Shown: piece after piece, positions 23,401 through 39,902 of the stretch
How positions within the stretch are numbered: position 1 is the stretch's first letter
Layout: each line of letters starts with the position of its first letter
NCBI RefSeq assembly: GCF_002775205.1
Contig: NC_036456.1
Coordinates: 22,564,968 to 22,628,967, forward strand
Length of the DNA: 64,000 nt
Direction: 5' to 3'
Source: Xiphophorus maculatus
Taxonomy: Eukaryota > Chordata > Actinopteri > Cyprinodontiformes > Poeciliidae
Made by a program: the position numbers and the translations under genes
Notes under the pieces: generated by a model
The model's database searches: none
Seen by the model: only the letters and a program-made list of their open reading frames with translations
What the model was told of the DNA's origin: nothing

Positions 23401-25074
23401 CCGGTTCCTTCTAGTTAGTGTGTTGATCTTGGTTCTGTTTGGTAAGAAATTTCTGAATTAACAACTAAACATAATTTACCAATAAAAGGAGCAAATCTGT
23501 TACCTAAAACCAAACTTCAGACAATATGGACATCAAGTCTTTTCAAGCATTTCCGAGATCATTTTCAAACTTTTCCAGTGCCACATTAATATAGAAAATT
23601 AAAATAGAAATTATCTAAATAATACAGTTTAAATTCACTATTATATATTTTATTAGTTATTATTGTTGTCAACAGCATCTTGTTGTGATTTTCTACAATC
23701 TGAAGCAGAAACAAGGTAAATTAAAATACAAAATGTACTAATTGAAGCTAAAATCAAATCATAGATATTTTGCAGTTATTTTTCAGAAAATGTATTAAAA
23801 AACAATCAACGTGTCGCCGTAGAAAATCTATGTGCATATCTATAGTATCCCAATTATATTTCTACAAAAGGTCCTCTGTAGGTCTTAAATGATATAGTAA
23901 GTTAATAGTTACTTACTGCATGTCTCTATTTCTGGGTTTTCACTTTCACTTGAACTGCAGCAGCTCCAAAAACAGTTAAAATGATTTAGAGAAAACTTTA
24001 CTTCTTTAAAAGCCAGCACAGACCAGCTGTAGTACTCAGATCCTCCACCAGAGGGCAGAATGAAGGGTTATAATTAGACTCAGCAGTAAAGAAACATCAG
24101 AAATAATCTGTTCTGTTCTGAGACACACTGGATTATATCTGGAGTTTGTGGGACTATTTCTGTGAATCACAGCTCAGAGTAAAAAAGGTTTAACTGACGA
24201 CGGTTCCTCTAAAGATGCTCTGGTTCTGGACTTCTGAAAGTCCAAAGGAAACCTCTGGAAAATCTTCAGAAAATCTGGAACAATGAATTGTTGCTGTGCA
24301 AATAAAATAATCTAGTATTTATTTTAAAAAGTGGAAGTCATTATATTGTTTATTTTGCAGTAACACATGACAGAAACATCAGCAATAAAACATTACAGAA
24401 ACCAAGACGTGTTCATTTAAAGTACAGCGTATGAAACCTGATTATTAACTAAAAACAGCTCAAGCATTTTCAAAGCAATTCAGTTAAAAACATTATTACC
24501 ATAATGTAGTCAAATGACGTACATTACAATTTAATAATCATTATAACAGAAAGCACTCAGAGTCAGTTAATCATACTTTAACATTTAAGAAAAGTTTTAT
24601 CTGATTTATACATCCCACATTAATCTGGATCCTACAGATATCTTTGGATTATTATAAAACAGAACCAAAACATTTCTTTAAATGGATCAGAATAGTCAGA
24701 GCAAAGGGAATATTTGTTGCAACACATTTCTACATGATTAATAAAAATAATCCAGTTCCAGAAAACATCCAACATTCAGACTAAATTTTATAAAACTTTT
24801 TTTATGTGGCCCTCTAGATTTACTAAGTGTGCTTAAATATTATGTTGTCAATTAAATCAATGCAGTTTTAGTGTTTACTGCCAAATTACATCAATCAGTC
24901 CTTGAGAATTGTCATGGAAATTTACACAAATTCAACAAATCCCCACACTTGTTTGCGCTCATGCATCATTTGGATTTTATTGCAGATTTTTTATCAAAAA
25001 TTGTCAGAAACTTTATGACTTGTACTAAACTGATGCCTCAGTCTTAACTGATGTCAGATTATAGTCCATGATCC
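20418..25074. other. Intergenic region between the two FAM111-like genes
   Basis: No protein gene could be supported. It contains a teleost repeat tail at about 21525-21577 (CCTGACCTGCATAAGTGGAA then GATGGATGGATGG) and a hAT-end-like sequence near 20990-21118 (ATCGATGCACCTCTAG). There is a GC-richer stretch at 22105-22205 with CACTTCCTCTCACTTCCTCT. Open frames here are short and show no recognisable domain. Confidence 0.5.
23938..23947 (-). promoter_or_regulatory. IRF/ISRE-core match
   Basis: TTTCACTTTC on the plus strand is GAAAGTGAAA on the minus strand, an exact GAAANNGAAA core. It lies about 3.5 kb upstream of the first FAM111-like gene. FAM111-type defence genes may be interferon-responsive, but a 10-bp match at this distance is weak. 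Confidence 0.2.
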
Positions 25075-25162
25075 ATATAAAACAGGGGTGTCAAACTCAA
25101 TTTCACCAAGGGCCACTTCAGCATATTGGCCGCCCTCAAAGGGCCACATTGACGGTATAAAT

Positions 25163-25372
25163 CAGGAATGCCCAAGTGCAGTCCTCCAGACTGCAACTTT
25201 TAGATGCGTCCCTGCTAAAACAAACCCCAGACAAAAAGTTGACTTCCCTCATTAGCAGCAACTCAGTTCTGTAGAGGCCTATGAATGAGTTTATGATCCA
25301 GGTGTGTTAGAGAAAGAACGCATCTAAAGTTGCAGAGTGATGGGTCTGGAAAACTAGACTTGGGCAACCCTA
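25163..25372. mobile_element. Nested non-autonomous hAT (MITE-like)
   Basis: The left end CAGGAATGCCCAAGTGCAG pairs imperfectly with the right end (reverse complement TAGGGTTGCCCAAGTCTAG). The flanks GTATAAAT (25155-25162) and GCATAAAT (25373-25380) match at 7 of 8 bases, consistent with a hAT target duplication. It sits inside the larger hAT, so it inserted later. No coding capacity. Confidence 0.75.
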
Positions 25373-26208
25373 GCATAAATGTATTAAAATACAATGTTAA
25401 AAATAAATTAAACACCTCATATTGTTAAATGACTGATTTTATGTATTCAAGTTTTAAATATTACATTTGCATGGATGCAAAATTACTGCTCAGTTTAAAA
25501 ATATGCTCAGTATTTTTAAACTGCTCAGCTAAACTTCGCTCTTTAGCTTGTTAGCTTGTTGATGTTTCAGTTTTATTCCCTGGGAAAATTAATCTTTGTC
25601 TGCTTTAAAGATAAGCAGACAAAGAATAAAAACAAGTTTTGATATTAACTCTCAACTTCATTCACAAAACTTTTTCGTTATTTATTACACAACGAACATG
25701 TATTTCACATAAGAACAAAACAATGAGGTGACGTTGCCTGTCCTTGAACACAACGCTGATCCTCTTCACCCTGTCACCAACTCACACATCCTCATTGTGT
25801 TGTGTTGTGTAAATAAACACAAAACAAGCAAAATCAATAAACTATATGCATATTCCAGTATATTGAGTTTTGGTTTTACATTCATTCTATTTAAATTTAG
25901 TTTGTTCGTGCTTACCAATGTTTTCCTCTGGTCAGTTCGTCGATGTCTGGTTTTAGTTCTATTCTGTGGAAATCCGCAAAACGGCGTGTAGGTTTTCGTC
26001 AGTAATGCGCGATCTGTGTTTGGTCTTGTTTAAATTCATTATTGAAAACATCTGTTGGCTCAGATAGGTGCTTCCAAACATGGACAAAACACGAGCTGCA
26101 TGGAGTCGAAGCTGTGGCATCAAATCAGGGGCAGGAGACGGTAAAAGTCCTCGATTGAAACGTCACGGAACTTCGCTCTTTAGCTTGTTAGCTTGTCGAT
26201 GTTTCAGT

Positions 26209-26214
26209 TTTATT
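26209..26214 (-). terminator. Candidate poly(A) signal for second FAM111-like gene, inside the hAT element
   Basis: TTTATT on the plus strand gives AATAAA on the minus strand, about 300 bases past the stop codon at 26517. None was seen between the stop codon and the hAT element, so the mRNA probably ends inside the transposon. Confidence 0.4.
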
Positions 26215-26516
26215 CGCTGGGAAAATTAATAATCAGCTTGAGGTGGCTCTGCTGCACTCTAGTGGCGAGAAACCGTAATGTTGGCTGGTAAGAATCTGAA
26301 GGCATTATGGGAGATGTAGTTTGTAGTCAATTCGTGCTCAAAACCTATTTTAAGTCAATCAATGGGGCTGTAAAACGGTGGTGGGGGGGAGAGGGCCACA
26401 TAAAATGACGTAGCGGGCCACATGTGGCCCGCGGGCCTTGAGTTTGACACATGTGATATAAAACATAACATTTACCGTAAAAAATATGCTATTTCTCTTG
26501 ACATCTAATTTAAACA

Positions 26517-29072
26517 CTAACTTTGCTCCATTTCCTCCTCAGGAATAAATTGTTCTCCTGTTTCATCTGTTCTCTGATTTTCCACACAGAGAGCCTGATC
26601 TTTAGTTTGTTTCAGTCCAACAATGATCTCCTCAAGGTATCCGTTTCCCTGTGCTTCATTCATAATTCTCTCCAACAAATCCTCCCTACCAGCTTTATGG
26701 AGTTCTTCCAGAAGCTTTTTGAATACATCAAGCAGTGGGTAGCAAAACTCCATAACACTGTGACCAGGAATTACCTTGTCATAGAAAAATCCACCAGAGT
26801 GCAAACCAAACACCCGTCCAAAAGCATCAAACACTGGGGAGCCAGAGGAGCCATGATACATGAAGCTGTTGTAGGTCACACACTTCTCTGCAGAGGGATC
26901 TCTTTTGATCTGATAATTAGTTGAGCAGACAATAAAAGGTTCATAGGACACTAAATTCTCCTCGACCCTCTGCTCCGTGTCCTTGTTCCTGATGATACAT
27001 GTAATGTCCATTTTCTTCACTCCTCCTGCTGGATGACCAATAATACAAGCCCCACTATCATAAACAGGTAGAGGTACTGGACCAAATATCTTCAGGAGAC
27101 CTGGGTGTTTTTCCTTTAGCTCTTTTAGATCAGGGATTTGGATGAGCTCTAACAGAGCAAAATCTAAATCATGAGTTCCACCAACTAGTGTAGCCTGATA
27201 TTTCATCCCTGGTTTATTTTCAAAGTTTAACTCTGCAGTAATATTCAAATAGTTCCTCCAGTTATATATTTCCACCCAAGGTTTAAACAAGTGGGCATTG
27301 GTTAGAACAAAGTTGTCAAACAGAACAAAGCCTGTGCCCTGCACACTTTTCTTTAGCTCAGTTAAACCTGAATTATTCTTCTCCTCTATGATCAAAAGAC
27401 AAATGGACTTGCTGAGCTCCAGCAGCTCTCTCACAGTGTGAACTTCACTAAAGGAATTCTGGATCTTTCCAAAGTTCTCCTTTTTCAGTTTCAGGGTTTT
27501 CTCAAAGGAACGACCAGTAAATCTCCTCTCCATCCAGTCTTTCAGTTGTGGAAACTGGTTCCGCAGAAGGTCATTGATCTCATTAAGGTCAATTTGAATC
27601 TTTAATTCTTCTGTTGCTGCCTTTATACTGACACCCTTTTGTCTTGCATGCTCTAGAACTGTTACAGTTTCACTCGTCTTCTGTACTTTGGTTGATCCAG
27701 AAGCATCTCCCTCCTGCTGCTGCTCATGGCTGGTCTGTTGTTTTGGGTCTTGCTCTTGAACTACTTGTGATGGATTTGTTGCTTTTATTTTTTCTTCCTT
27801 CGGAAGATTTATTTGGAATTTCTTCCCATCTAGGTTGTCAACTATTTCTGTAGAGTTTGTAAGGGCTTCAGCCTCGGCTTCAGACAAAGTGAAGTTTGTG
27901 AGAACGTCAACAAAGCGACCGTCCCGTCTTAAAACATCTTCCACTGTCATCCCTTTTGCCCCATAAACACAGAAATACCTAAATCGCGTAAGAATGCTGT
28001 TACATCTAAAAATGAGATTTGTTTTAGTTTTGGTGTTTTCTCCTCCTTCTTTATCTATGAAGAAAACAAAATACTTTCCCTTTAGGAGAGCTCTGGCCTC
28101 TTCTGGCTGTTTCTCAACAACTTTAGCTGATGTAGTTATTGTGAGAGTCTCTTCGTCCTTCACACAAGAACAAGGAAAATGTGTTGCAACAATGTGGGAA
28201 TTATTTCCTTTACCTGATCTAATGATGATGTTTTCGTCTGATATTTTTGTTTTCTGTGATTTCTTTATATATTTGTTATATTCTTTGGGTTTCTCTGATT
28301 TTATTGTCTGAAGAACAGTTCCTGGTTTCTTACAGTAAACCATGTGTTCTCTACCATCTGAACCAAATTTGACTATGAAGTTATGATTATGGTCATCCAG
28401 CTGTAAATAAAGTAAACAATAAAAGTCAGAAAATTTAATAATAACAATAGATTAATGTAGTGAAATGATGCAAATGAAATGAAGGAAATGACAAAAACAC
28501 AAACCTCTGCAGTCCCATCTTCTTTCTTCACCTTTGTTGGATTCATCTGTAAAAAAGAAAACAAAATAAGCCACATGGGCCTGATCCATTATAAATATTT
28601 ATTTCATATAAATATGTTCAATTCTTTAAATATGTGAAATATGTAGGTCTATAAAAGGTTCTTAATACATCTCTATTTTTCTGTATATCATGACATTACA
28701 GTTAAACAGAACAAACATGAGTGATGAAATTCTGTGACTGAACATCCAGACCAAACTTCATGAGTTATGTTTTATAATTAGAAAGTTTAGACTGAACAGT
28801 TAAACCATGAGCCTGTAGCTCACCTCATTCTCTGAAACTTTAGGTTTTTTTCTGTTTCTGCTGCTGGAACTACCAGGAACATCCTGTAAAGTAGATGGAA
28901 ATAAATCTCCATGCAGTTATTTAACATCCCGACACAGTTATAAATGAAACATAATGATCACTAATCAGTGAGTAAAGAAGATTGTCATCAACTCAGGTCT
29001 TACATGTTGCTTTGTGAGAAAGTCTCGTATATCTTGATTGCTTTCTTCCATCTTTGGTTTCTTTGGAGCCAT
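26517..29072 (-). CDS. fam111a-like: FAM111A-like serine protease, long form (about 684 aa)
   Basis: Model on the minus strand: 29004-29072, 28824-28883, 28505-28546 and 26517-28400, all phase 0 and open. The start AACAATGG has a good Kozak context. The N-terminal exon encodes MAPKKPKMEESNQDIRDFL; NQDIRDFL aligns with the PCNA-binding NMKIEHYF of human FAM111A. The region CVYGAKGMTVEDVLRRDGRF aligns with human [20 protein letters not shown], part of the ubiquitin-like segment. The protease domain keeps His in LTNAHLF (about 427), Asp in HDLDFALLEL (about 470) and Ser in GSSGSPVF (about 578). It is similar in length to human FAM111A (611 aa). In mammals the protein clears protein-DNA adducts at forks and limits certain DNA viruses. 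It lies in the same orientation as the short form 6 kb away, so tandem duplication is likely. Confidence 0.85.
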
Positions 29073-29663
29073 TGTTTCTGCCAACACAGTGATAAAGTTT
29101 TGATAAAGAATCTGTTAACTGAAATATAAGCTATTCTATCACCATCATGAAGGAAAATTACTCACCTTTAGCTTCTAGTGAACAAGTGGACTAAACTCTC
29201 TGCAACACACATTAAATATAAATTTTTTTAAAAATCTATCTGTTCCATTGATGCTAAAAATCAAGTTAGGTTTTAAAGCACCAAATAAACCAGATTTGTC
29301 TCTATATTATTCCAGTTGTTTGATTAAAGCATGAGGTCACTTCTATCTTACCTGAGTGAAGGTTGTGACTGTTTCACCCTGATGTTTTAGTAACGGCTGT
29401 AAAATGAATGACCTCAGGGGGCAATGAAAACACCTGGAACCTTGACTCACTGCAGACACAGGAGTAAGAAACTGGTTATTTTACTCAACAAGTGGAAAGT
29501 AACGTAATTATGTAGGATTGAAGTTTTTACTTTCATATTTGTCTGAACTCTAATTTGAAGCTAAAACAGCAGCTACAGCCTAAAAGTACATTATTTATTT
29601 ATTTATTCATTATGACATATTGTAGAAAACACCAAAAGATTTGCAGTCATGATTTGTTAAAGT

Positions 29664-30030
29664 AGGGCTGCACAGTGGTGCAGTCGGTAGCACTGTTGCC
29701 TTGCAGCCAGAAGGTCCTGGGTTCGATTCCTGGGTTCTTTCTGCATGGAGTTTGCATGTTCTCTCTGGGCATGGGTGGGGTCATCTAGACAGGTCGCCAG
29801 TCTGTCGCAGGGCAACACAGAGACAGACAGGACACACAACCAGCACACACACACTCACACCTAGGGAAAATTTAGAGACCAATTAACCTGATAATTATGT
29901 TTTTGGACTGTGGGAGGAAGCCGGAGTACACGGAGAGAACCCACCATGCAGAAAGACCCCAGGCTGGGAATCAAACCCAGAACCTTCTTGCTGCAAGACA
30001 ACAGTGCTACCAACTGCGCCACTGCTAATT
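29664..30030. repeat. Fold-back repeat with a tRNA-like promoter at each end
   Basis: The left end (GCACAGTGGTGCAGTCGGTAG... GGTTCGATTCC) and the right end on the opposite strand (CAGTGGCGCAGTTGGTAGCA... GGTTTGATTCC) are inverted copies over about 100 bases. Each carries A-box-like and B-box-like blocks. The middle has GGACTGTGGGAGGAAGCCGG, common in teleost repeats. It may be a fold-back DNA element or a paired SINE; the family is undecided. Confidence 0.6.
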
Positions 30031-31028
30031 GTGAAACAAATTTATCTCCATAAAAGTATGTATTTTCCAAGAACATGAAGACAGAGATCTTCATTTGGCA
30101 GCTAGCATACTCCCAAATGAGAAAGATCTAGCTTCAGCTGAGAGTTTCAACCAATGGCCCATTTAATTTGGGAAATCTAATCATTAAATTTTTGACATAT
30201 AGTAATATAAGAATAAATGTTAATTTGAAAAATTATAGATTATTAACAACAATCTTGAAAATAATGAGCTAAAGTCAAATATTCCACATTCAAAATGAAT
30301 AACTGAAAATCTAATGAAGGGGGAACATTTTTATGTTCCCACCTGGCTGAGTTTATTCAGCACACACCCAGTTCCTGTAAATATGTAACGCTGAGTCACT
30401 GTAAATATGTGCAGTTCCTGCCAATGTCCTCATAGGTGGGAAGAGATAAAAAAAGTGAATGACATCTATGTTAGACACCTTTCTGCCCCTCCTCCTCCCA
30501 GCCCATTATGTAAATGTCAGTTTTTATTGGTATATGTTCCAGCACTGAGAATAAGCGAGGACCAACGAAGGGTATGGTAACTGCATTAAATGTGACTCAC
30601 CCTGAGCAAGTATAAAAAATGACATGCATCACACGGTAAGTCAAGCTTCCCTGTTGAGCTGAAGGTTACACAACAATAGTTTTGGAAGGTAACTATTAAA
30701 ATTATTTGCTTTTAGTGCGACTTTGAATATTGCAGAAGCAGGGATTACGTGATTGGGTTGCACACAGTTCAATGAATCATCTATTAAACTAGTTTTATAA
30801 GCCCGCCAGGCTTATAATATACATGTCCCTGATATTATTAAAATAGGCTTCTGTTTAACAACAAACCAGACAGACAATATGAACAAAGCTACATTTGACC
30901 AAGCATGTCTTAGTCGTCAGTATTCAGACAACGGTTTCTTAATGAATAGAAGTAACTCTTGGGCATGATGAAGTATTAGGGCCATTGTAGGTTTGAGGGA
31001 GATAAATAATTGGCCAAAACAGAGTATA

Positions 31029-31030
<2 letters not shown>
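30031..31030. other. Intergenic, no gene recognised
   Basis: AT-rich sequence. A small repeated wording (CAGTTCCTGTAAATATG / CACTGTAAATATG) occurs near 30370-30420. No coding signal. Confidence 0.4.

Positions 31031-31031
<1 letters not shown>

Positions 31032-31090
<59 letters not shown>
31032..31090. repeat. (AC)n microsatellite
   Basis: About 29 uninterrupted AC units directly seen. Confidence 0.98.
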
Positions 31091-31092
<2 letters not shown>

Positions 31093-31926
31093 GTATGTAA
31101 GAAATTCAATGTGCTAAAAATGCTCAACAAAGGCCATTTCCATTTTATTGTCCCCATGTTAACCACCTTCAATATTATCCATCTTAAAATTCTGCAAAAT
31201 AAAAAATAAAAAAATACAGCAAATAAAACAATTTGTCAAAATCTATGAACCTAATTAAATCTAAATTTGCAGAGATTTGAAAATCATCGGGATTTATACA
31301 AAAAGGGCAAACTTATTCTTTCAAATGTACAAATAAAATTAAAGCGGTCTTTTTAAAACTGTATTAGTCGAGAAAAAGAAAAAAAAACATGCTATAAAGC
31401 TCTGATGGAGGCTGTGTGACTCAAACAGCTCACATGTTTGAGATCTCGGTAAGAGCGGAAATTAAGCTCTTACTAGCGCTGTTCAACCACTTTATGGCAC
31501 CCCAATAAGGGCGCTATAACTTAGTAAGGCGTCTACTTGCCATATAAAAAACTGAAACTGATTTTCATTTTTCCCCTATTAGAGTGAATGACTCATACAT
31601 CTAAAGTTGCATTTTACAGGGGGGTTTGAACTAACTATCCAAAAATGTATTAATGTTCTGCAAAATAGAGGAACCGCCTTTTACTGTAGCTCCAAAGGAA
31701 GCTACAGATCAGAAGCTAACTTCGATGCTGTCTGGTTGTCCCTCCTGTTTAATAACTTCCCACCACTGAGTGTATAAGCAATTAATTACATCAACAGAAG
31801 TTCGCCATTTACATAAATTTCCCATTTTAAATTTAACATTACTTTTTTTTACCATGTTGTTAAACACTTGACCATTACTTACGAAGCTTTTCTGCCCGTG
31901 GAAACTGTTGTTCGTTTTAGATGTAC

Positions 31927-31968
31927 AATAAAAAGTGAGGAAAAACAATAAAAAGTGAGGAAAAACAC
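31927..31968. repeat. Two-copy 21-bp tandem repeat
   Basis: ATAAAAAGTGAGGAAAAACA occurs twice head to tail. Minor local duplication. Confidence 0.7.
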
Positions 31969-32112
31969 CATAAACAACCGGAAGGAAAGATACCGACAGT
32001 GGAGGAAGAGGTCCGAGAGGATTTATGATTGTTAACCGGCAGACATTAACCCACCAGTGGGTGTTCAGTCCCGCTCTCTCTGTTTTCTCTCCTGCGACAC
32101 TGACCTGCTAGG

Positions 32113-32563
32113 GAATTTATAAAATGGCGCCGTGTTCCAGCGCCAATCGACGACTACCACGTAGTAATATGGTGCATTCAATTACAACTAGGAATTCTAA
32201 AACTGAAACGAACAAACATAAATTTTAAATCAAAATTTTACATAATCCGTTTACAGGGTTTTCTTTTCGTTTGCTAGTTTCGTGTATGTTCAGCAAAGTT
32301 AATTTTACCCACACCGTCAAATAAATCCAAGTTGCGAATCCAAGTTGTATGTTTCCTGTTTCTGATTTTATTTGAACTCAACCTGGAATGGTTGCCTTCC
32401 AGTCCACGAAAACTTTCAAGAGTAATTTCGCTTTTTTGATAGATTCATAAGATTGTTGGACTAAACTGTAAGTTTAACTGCATGTATTTCATATCACATG
32501 CAAATGAAACATTTAAAACAAGCAGACCTGAAAACACATTTTAGGAGTAACCAGAACCATTTG
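32113..32563 (+). repeat. Direct duplication, copy A
   Basis: Begins AAAATGGCGCCGTGTTCC and ends AGTAACCAGAACCATT. It is closely matched, in the same order and strand, by copy B at 33840-34494. Copy A lacks an internal block of about 230 bp present in copy B. A decayed piggyBac gene follows directly. Confidence 0.8.
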
Positions 32564-33313
32564 CAGATTTTTTCCAGCTTGACAACAGTGAAAAAGATGA
32601 TGCTGCAAATTTATCTAAAAAGGGAACCCCTGAGTACGACCGCCTGGGAAAGTTGAAGCCTCTGTACACCAAGATGAGAGAAGCTTCTCGCCAGCATTTT
32701 CATCCAGGCCAAGAAATTGCCATAGATGAAAGAATGGTTGCCTCCAAAGCCAGGGTTTTCTTCAGCCAACATATGAAGGCAAATCTGTGAAGTGGGGTTT
32801 CAAACTTTTTGTTTTAGTCAATTCCAGTAACGGCTACACCTGGGATTACTTTATTTATGAAGGAAAGACTTACCCCAATGGAGACAAAGGCTTAACCCAT
32901 GACGCAGTACAAAAGCTTTTGAATACAAAAACTTGGGGTCTGGATACAAGCTGTATGTAAACAACTTTTACACAAGTCCAGCCCTCTTTGCTGACCTCCT
33001 CGAAAAGAAAATCTGGGCATGTGGCACAATCAAAGCAAACAGAAAAGGGTTCCCAAAAACAACTGAAAATGCATTGGACAGGAAGTCAGAGCGTGGCAGC
33101 ATCCGCTGGATCCGGAAGGACTCTGTCCTTTCTGTCCAGTGGAGAGACACCAGGGACGTCTGTCTGTGTTCTGCTTTGCACTCAGCACATGCAGGGGACA
33201 CGGCTGGCAGGAACGTCAAAGACAGAGATGGAAGATGGACCAGGAAAGAGATTCTGGTTCCCCCAGCTGTGAGGGACTACAGTCGGTATGTATCCTGTAA
33301 AATGTTTGGCTGA
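32564..33313 (+). pseudogene. Decayed piggyBac-type transposase fragment
   Basis: In changing frames, the plus strand shows KKGTPEYDRLGKLKPLY, DERMVASKAR, GYTWDYFIYEGK, LYVNNFYTSP and RKDSVLSVQWRDTRDVCLCS. These follow the order of the intact piggyBac protein at 41.5-43.8 kb, so this covers its central catalytic part. There is a stop after DERMVASKARVFFSQHMKANL and at least one frameshift near 32920, and the N- and C-terminal parts are missing. Two positions that are catalytic Asp in the intact relative read Asn here (FVLVNSSNGY and YVNNFY). Non-functional remnant of a different, older piggyBac family than the intact gene. Confidence 0.8.
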
Positions 33314-33839
33314 GTTTTATGGGTACAATCAGTGGCACACTCAGAAAACGTAATCTGGCCGAGATTACATGTAACCCAGACCCTCATCCCAGAGAGGGAA
33401 GTTTTAAGTTGTGTTGAGTGATATACATATATATATTACATTCTATTTAAGAAAAAACAGAACTGCACTGAATGGAAGAAATTTCCCATTTTTAAATTGT
33501 TTTTTAAAGGAAAATTATATTTAAAAAAAAAAACAAAACAAAAAAAACAAAGAAAGAGCTAGAAAAGATGTCTAGCATTTTTCTTTTCATTTTTTACCTC
33601 AAAGAAGATTTATTGTCCCAATGTTAAGGGAAACCTTTGTCACTGTTCCAATGTCTCTAAACAAAAATGTTGATTGTGATAATGAAGTATTTTGTTAAGT
33701 ACAATGTTTGGTAAAAATGTTATTCCAAGTCTTTTGGATCTATGAAGCTTAAATATGAAAAAGTATAGATGAAGGCGAAACTGGCCATGAGTTTATTGGT
33801 CTCGGATCCCGTTATCGCCCACCTCTAGTTAGCAGATGC

Positions 33840-34494
33840 TAAAATGGCGCCGTGTGTCGAGCGCCAATCGACAACAAATACGTAGTTACATGGTGCATTC
33901 AATTACAACTAGGAATTCTAAAACTCGAACGAACAAACATCCCTTCAGGTTACTGTTTCTTACGTCTGTTTGCTAGTTTCGTGGATGTTCAGCAAAGTTA
34001 ATTTTCTCCACACCGTCAAACTAGAGGTGCGAATCCAAGTTGCTGTAAATTTCCTGTTTCTGATTTTGTTTGAACTCAACCGGCAATGGTTGCCTACAAC
34101 ATAACCACAACAAAAATACTCGCCATCAAAAAATATATATATATTGTTGGACTAAACTGTAGGTTTAACTGCATGCGTTTCATATCATATACACTTTGAA
34201 AATATTTCAGAATTATTTATTAAATACAAAATCAGATTCAGCAGAGGTTTTGGCAATTAAATATTTCATTTGACAAAACGGACATTTTTGACACTTTAAA
34301 ATCAAACTCCTGTATTTTTCAGAGAACTACTCATTCTCTGAGTTGATGGTTTAGGACAAACAAACCAATAATTTACCTGTGAAATTAACTTAAATGGACA
34401 ATATTTAAATAAAACAGGAGCGCCAAATGAAACGTTTAAAACAAGCAGACCTGTAAACAAACAGCTTTTAGGAGCAACCAGAACCATTTTAACA
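33840..34494 (+). repeat. Direct duplication, copy B
   Basis: Second copy of the 32113-32563 unit. Shared blocks include GGTGCATTCAATTACAACTA and GTTCAGCAAAGTTAATTTTC, and AACAAGCAGACCTG near its end. It also has an extra block of about 230 bp near 34200-34430. It probably overlaps the 3' UTR of rnf175 on the other strand (AATAAA complement near 34212). Confidence 0.75.
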
Positions 34495-34862
34495 GAAGTC
34501 CTTATGTAAACACTGTGCAAAGAGCTTTAGATAAATAAAGCAGAAACTCATAACTGGAGTCAAACAATCCAGCAGCAAAGAGTGTGCAAATAAAACCCAA
34601 TTAAATCTAGATAATACAAGATGAATTGGTGTTTCATTTAAACAAAACCTGACTGCAAGAAGCAGTTTAAAAATACTGGATCTGTGCCTGAAGTTTCCTT
34701 TGTGCTGGCAGCAGCTTGATTTTGCAGCAACCTCTGGAGTTAAAGTTGCAGCCCAGAAGAATTAATCCTGCAGGAAATTCAGCAAGAGTTCAAAACAGCG
34801 GCCTGAAGCAGTCCTTTGTGGCGCCGACTGCAGATAATCCTGTAGCGGTGTTCCTCAGGGCT

Positions 34863-39879
<5,017 letters not shown>

Positions 39880-39902
<23 letters not shown>

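Larger units (their letters stand above)
25083..26455 (-). mobile_element. hAT (Charlie-like) DNA transposon relic with perfect 8-bp TSD
   Basis: The left end CAGGGGTGTCAAACTCAA and the right end (reverse complement CACATGTGTCAAACTCAA) form terminal inverted repeats. They are flanked by perfect 8-bp target duplications ATATAAAA at 25075-25082 and 26456-26463, the size made by hAT transposases. On the minus strand, 25959 to about 26150 encodes the hAT C-terminal dimerisation region: [16 protein letters not shown], then [10 protein letters not shown] and [10 protein letters not shown], then a stop. The rest of the transposase is missing, so this is an internally deleted copy, mobile only in trans if at all. 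A block of about 55 bp (CTTCGCTCTTTAGCTTGTTA) occurs twice, near 25540 and 26170. The element begins about 60 bp after the second FAM111-like stop codon. Confidence 0.9.

Noticed and set aside
30939-31172. 77-aa minus-strand frame across the AC microsatellite
   Set aside because: Encodes a Cys-Val run from the repeat; not a gene.
32113-34494. The direct repeats read as long terminal repeats
   Set aside because: The DNA between them is a DNA-transposon relic, and no features of an LTR element were seen.
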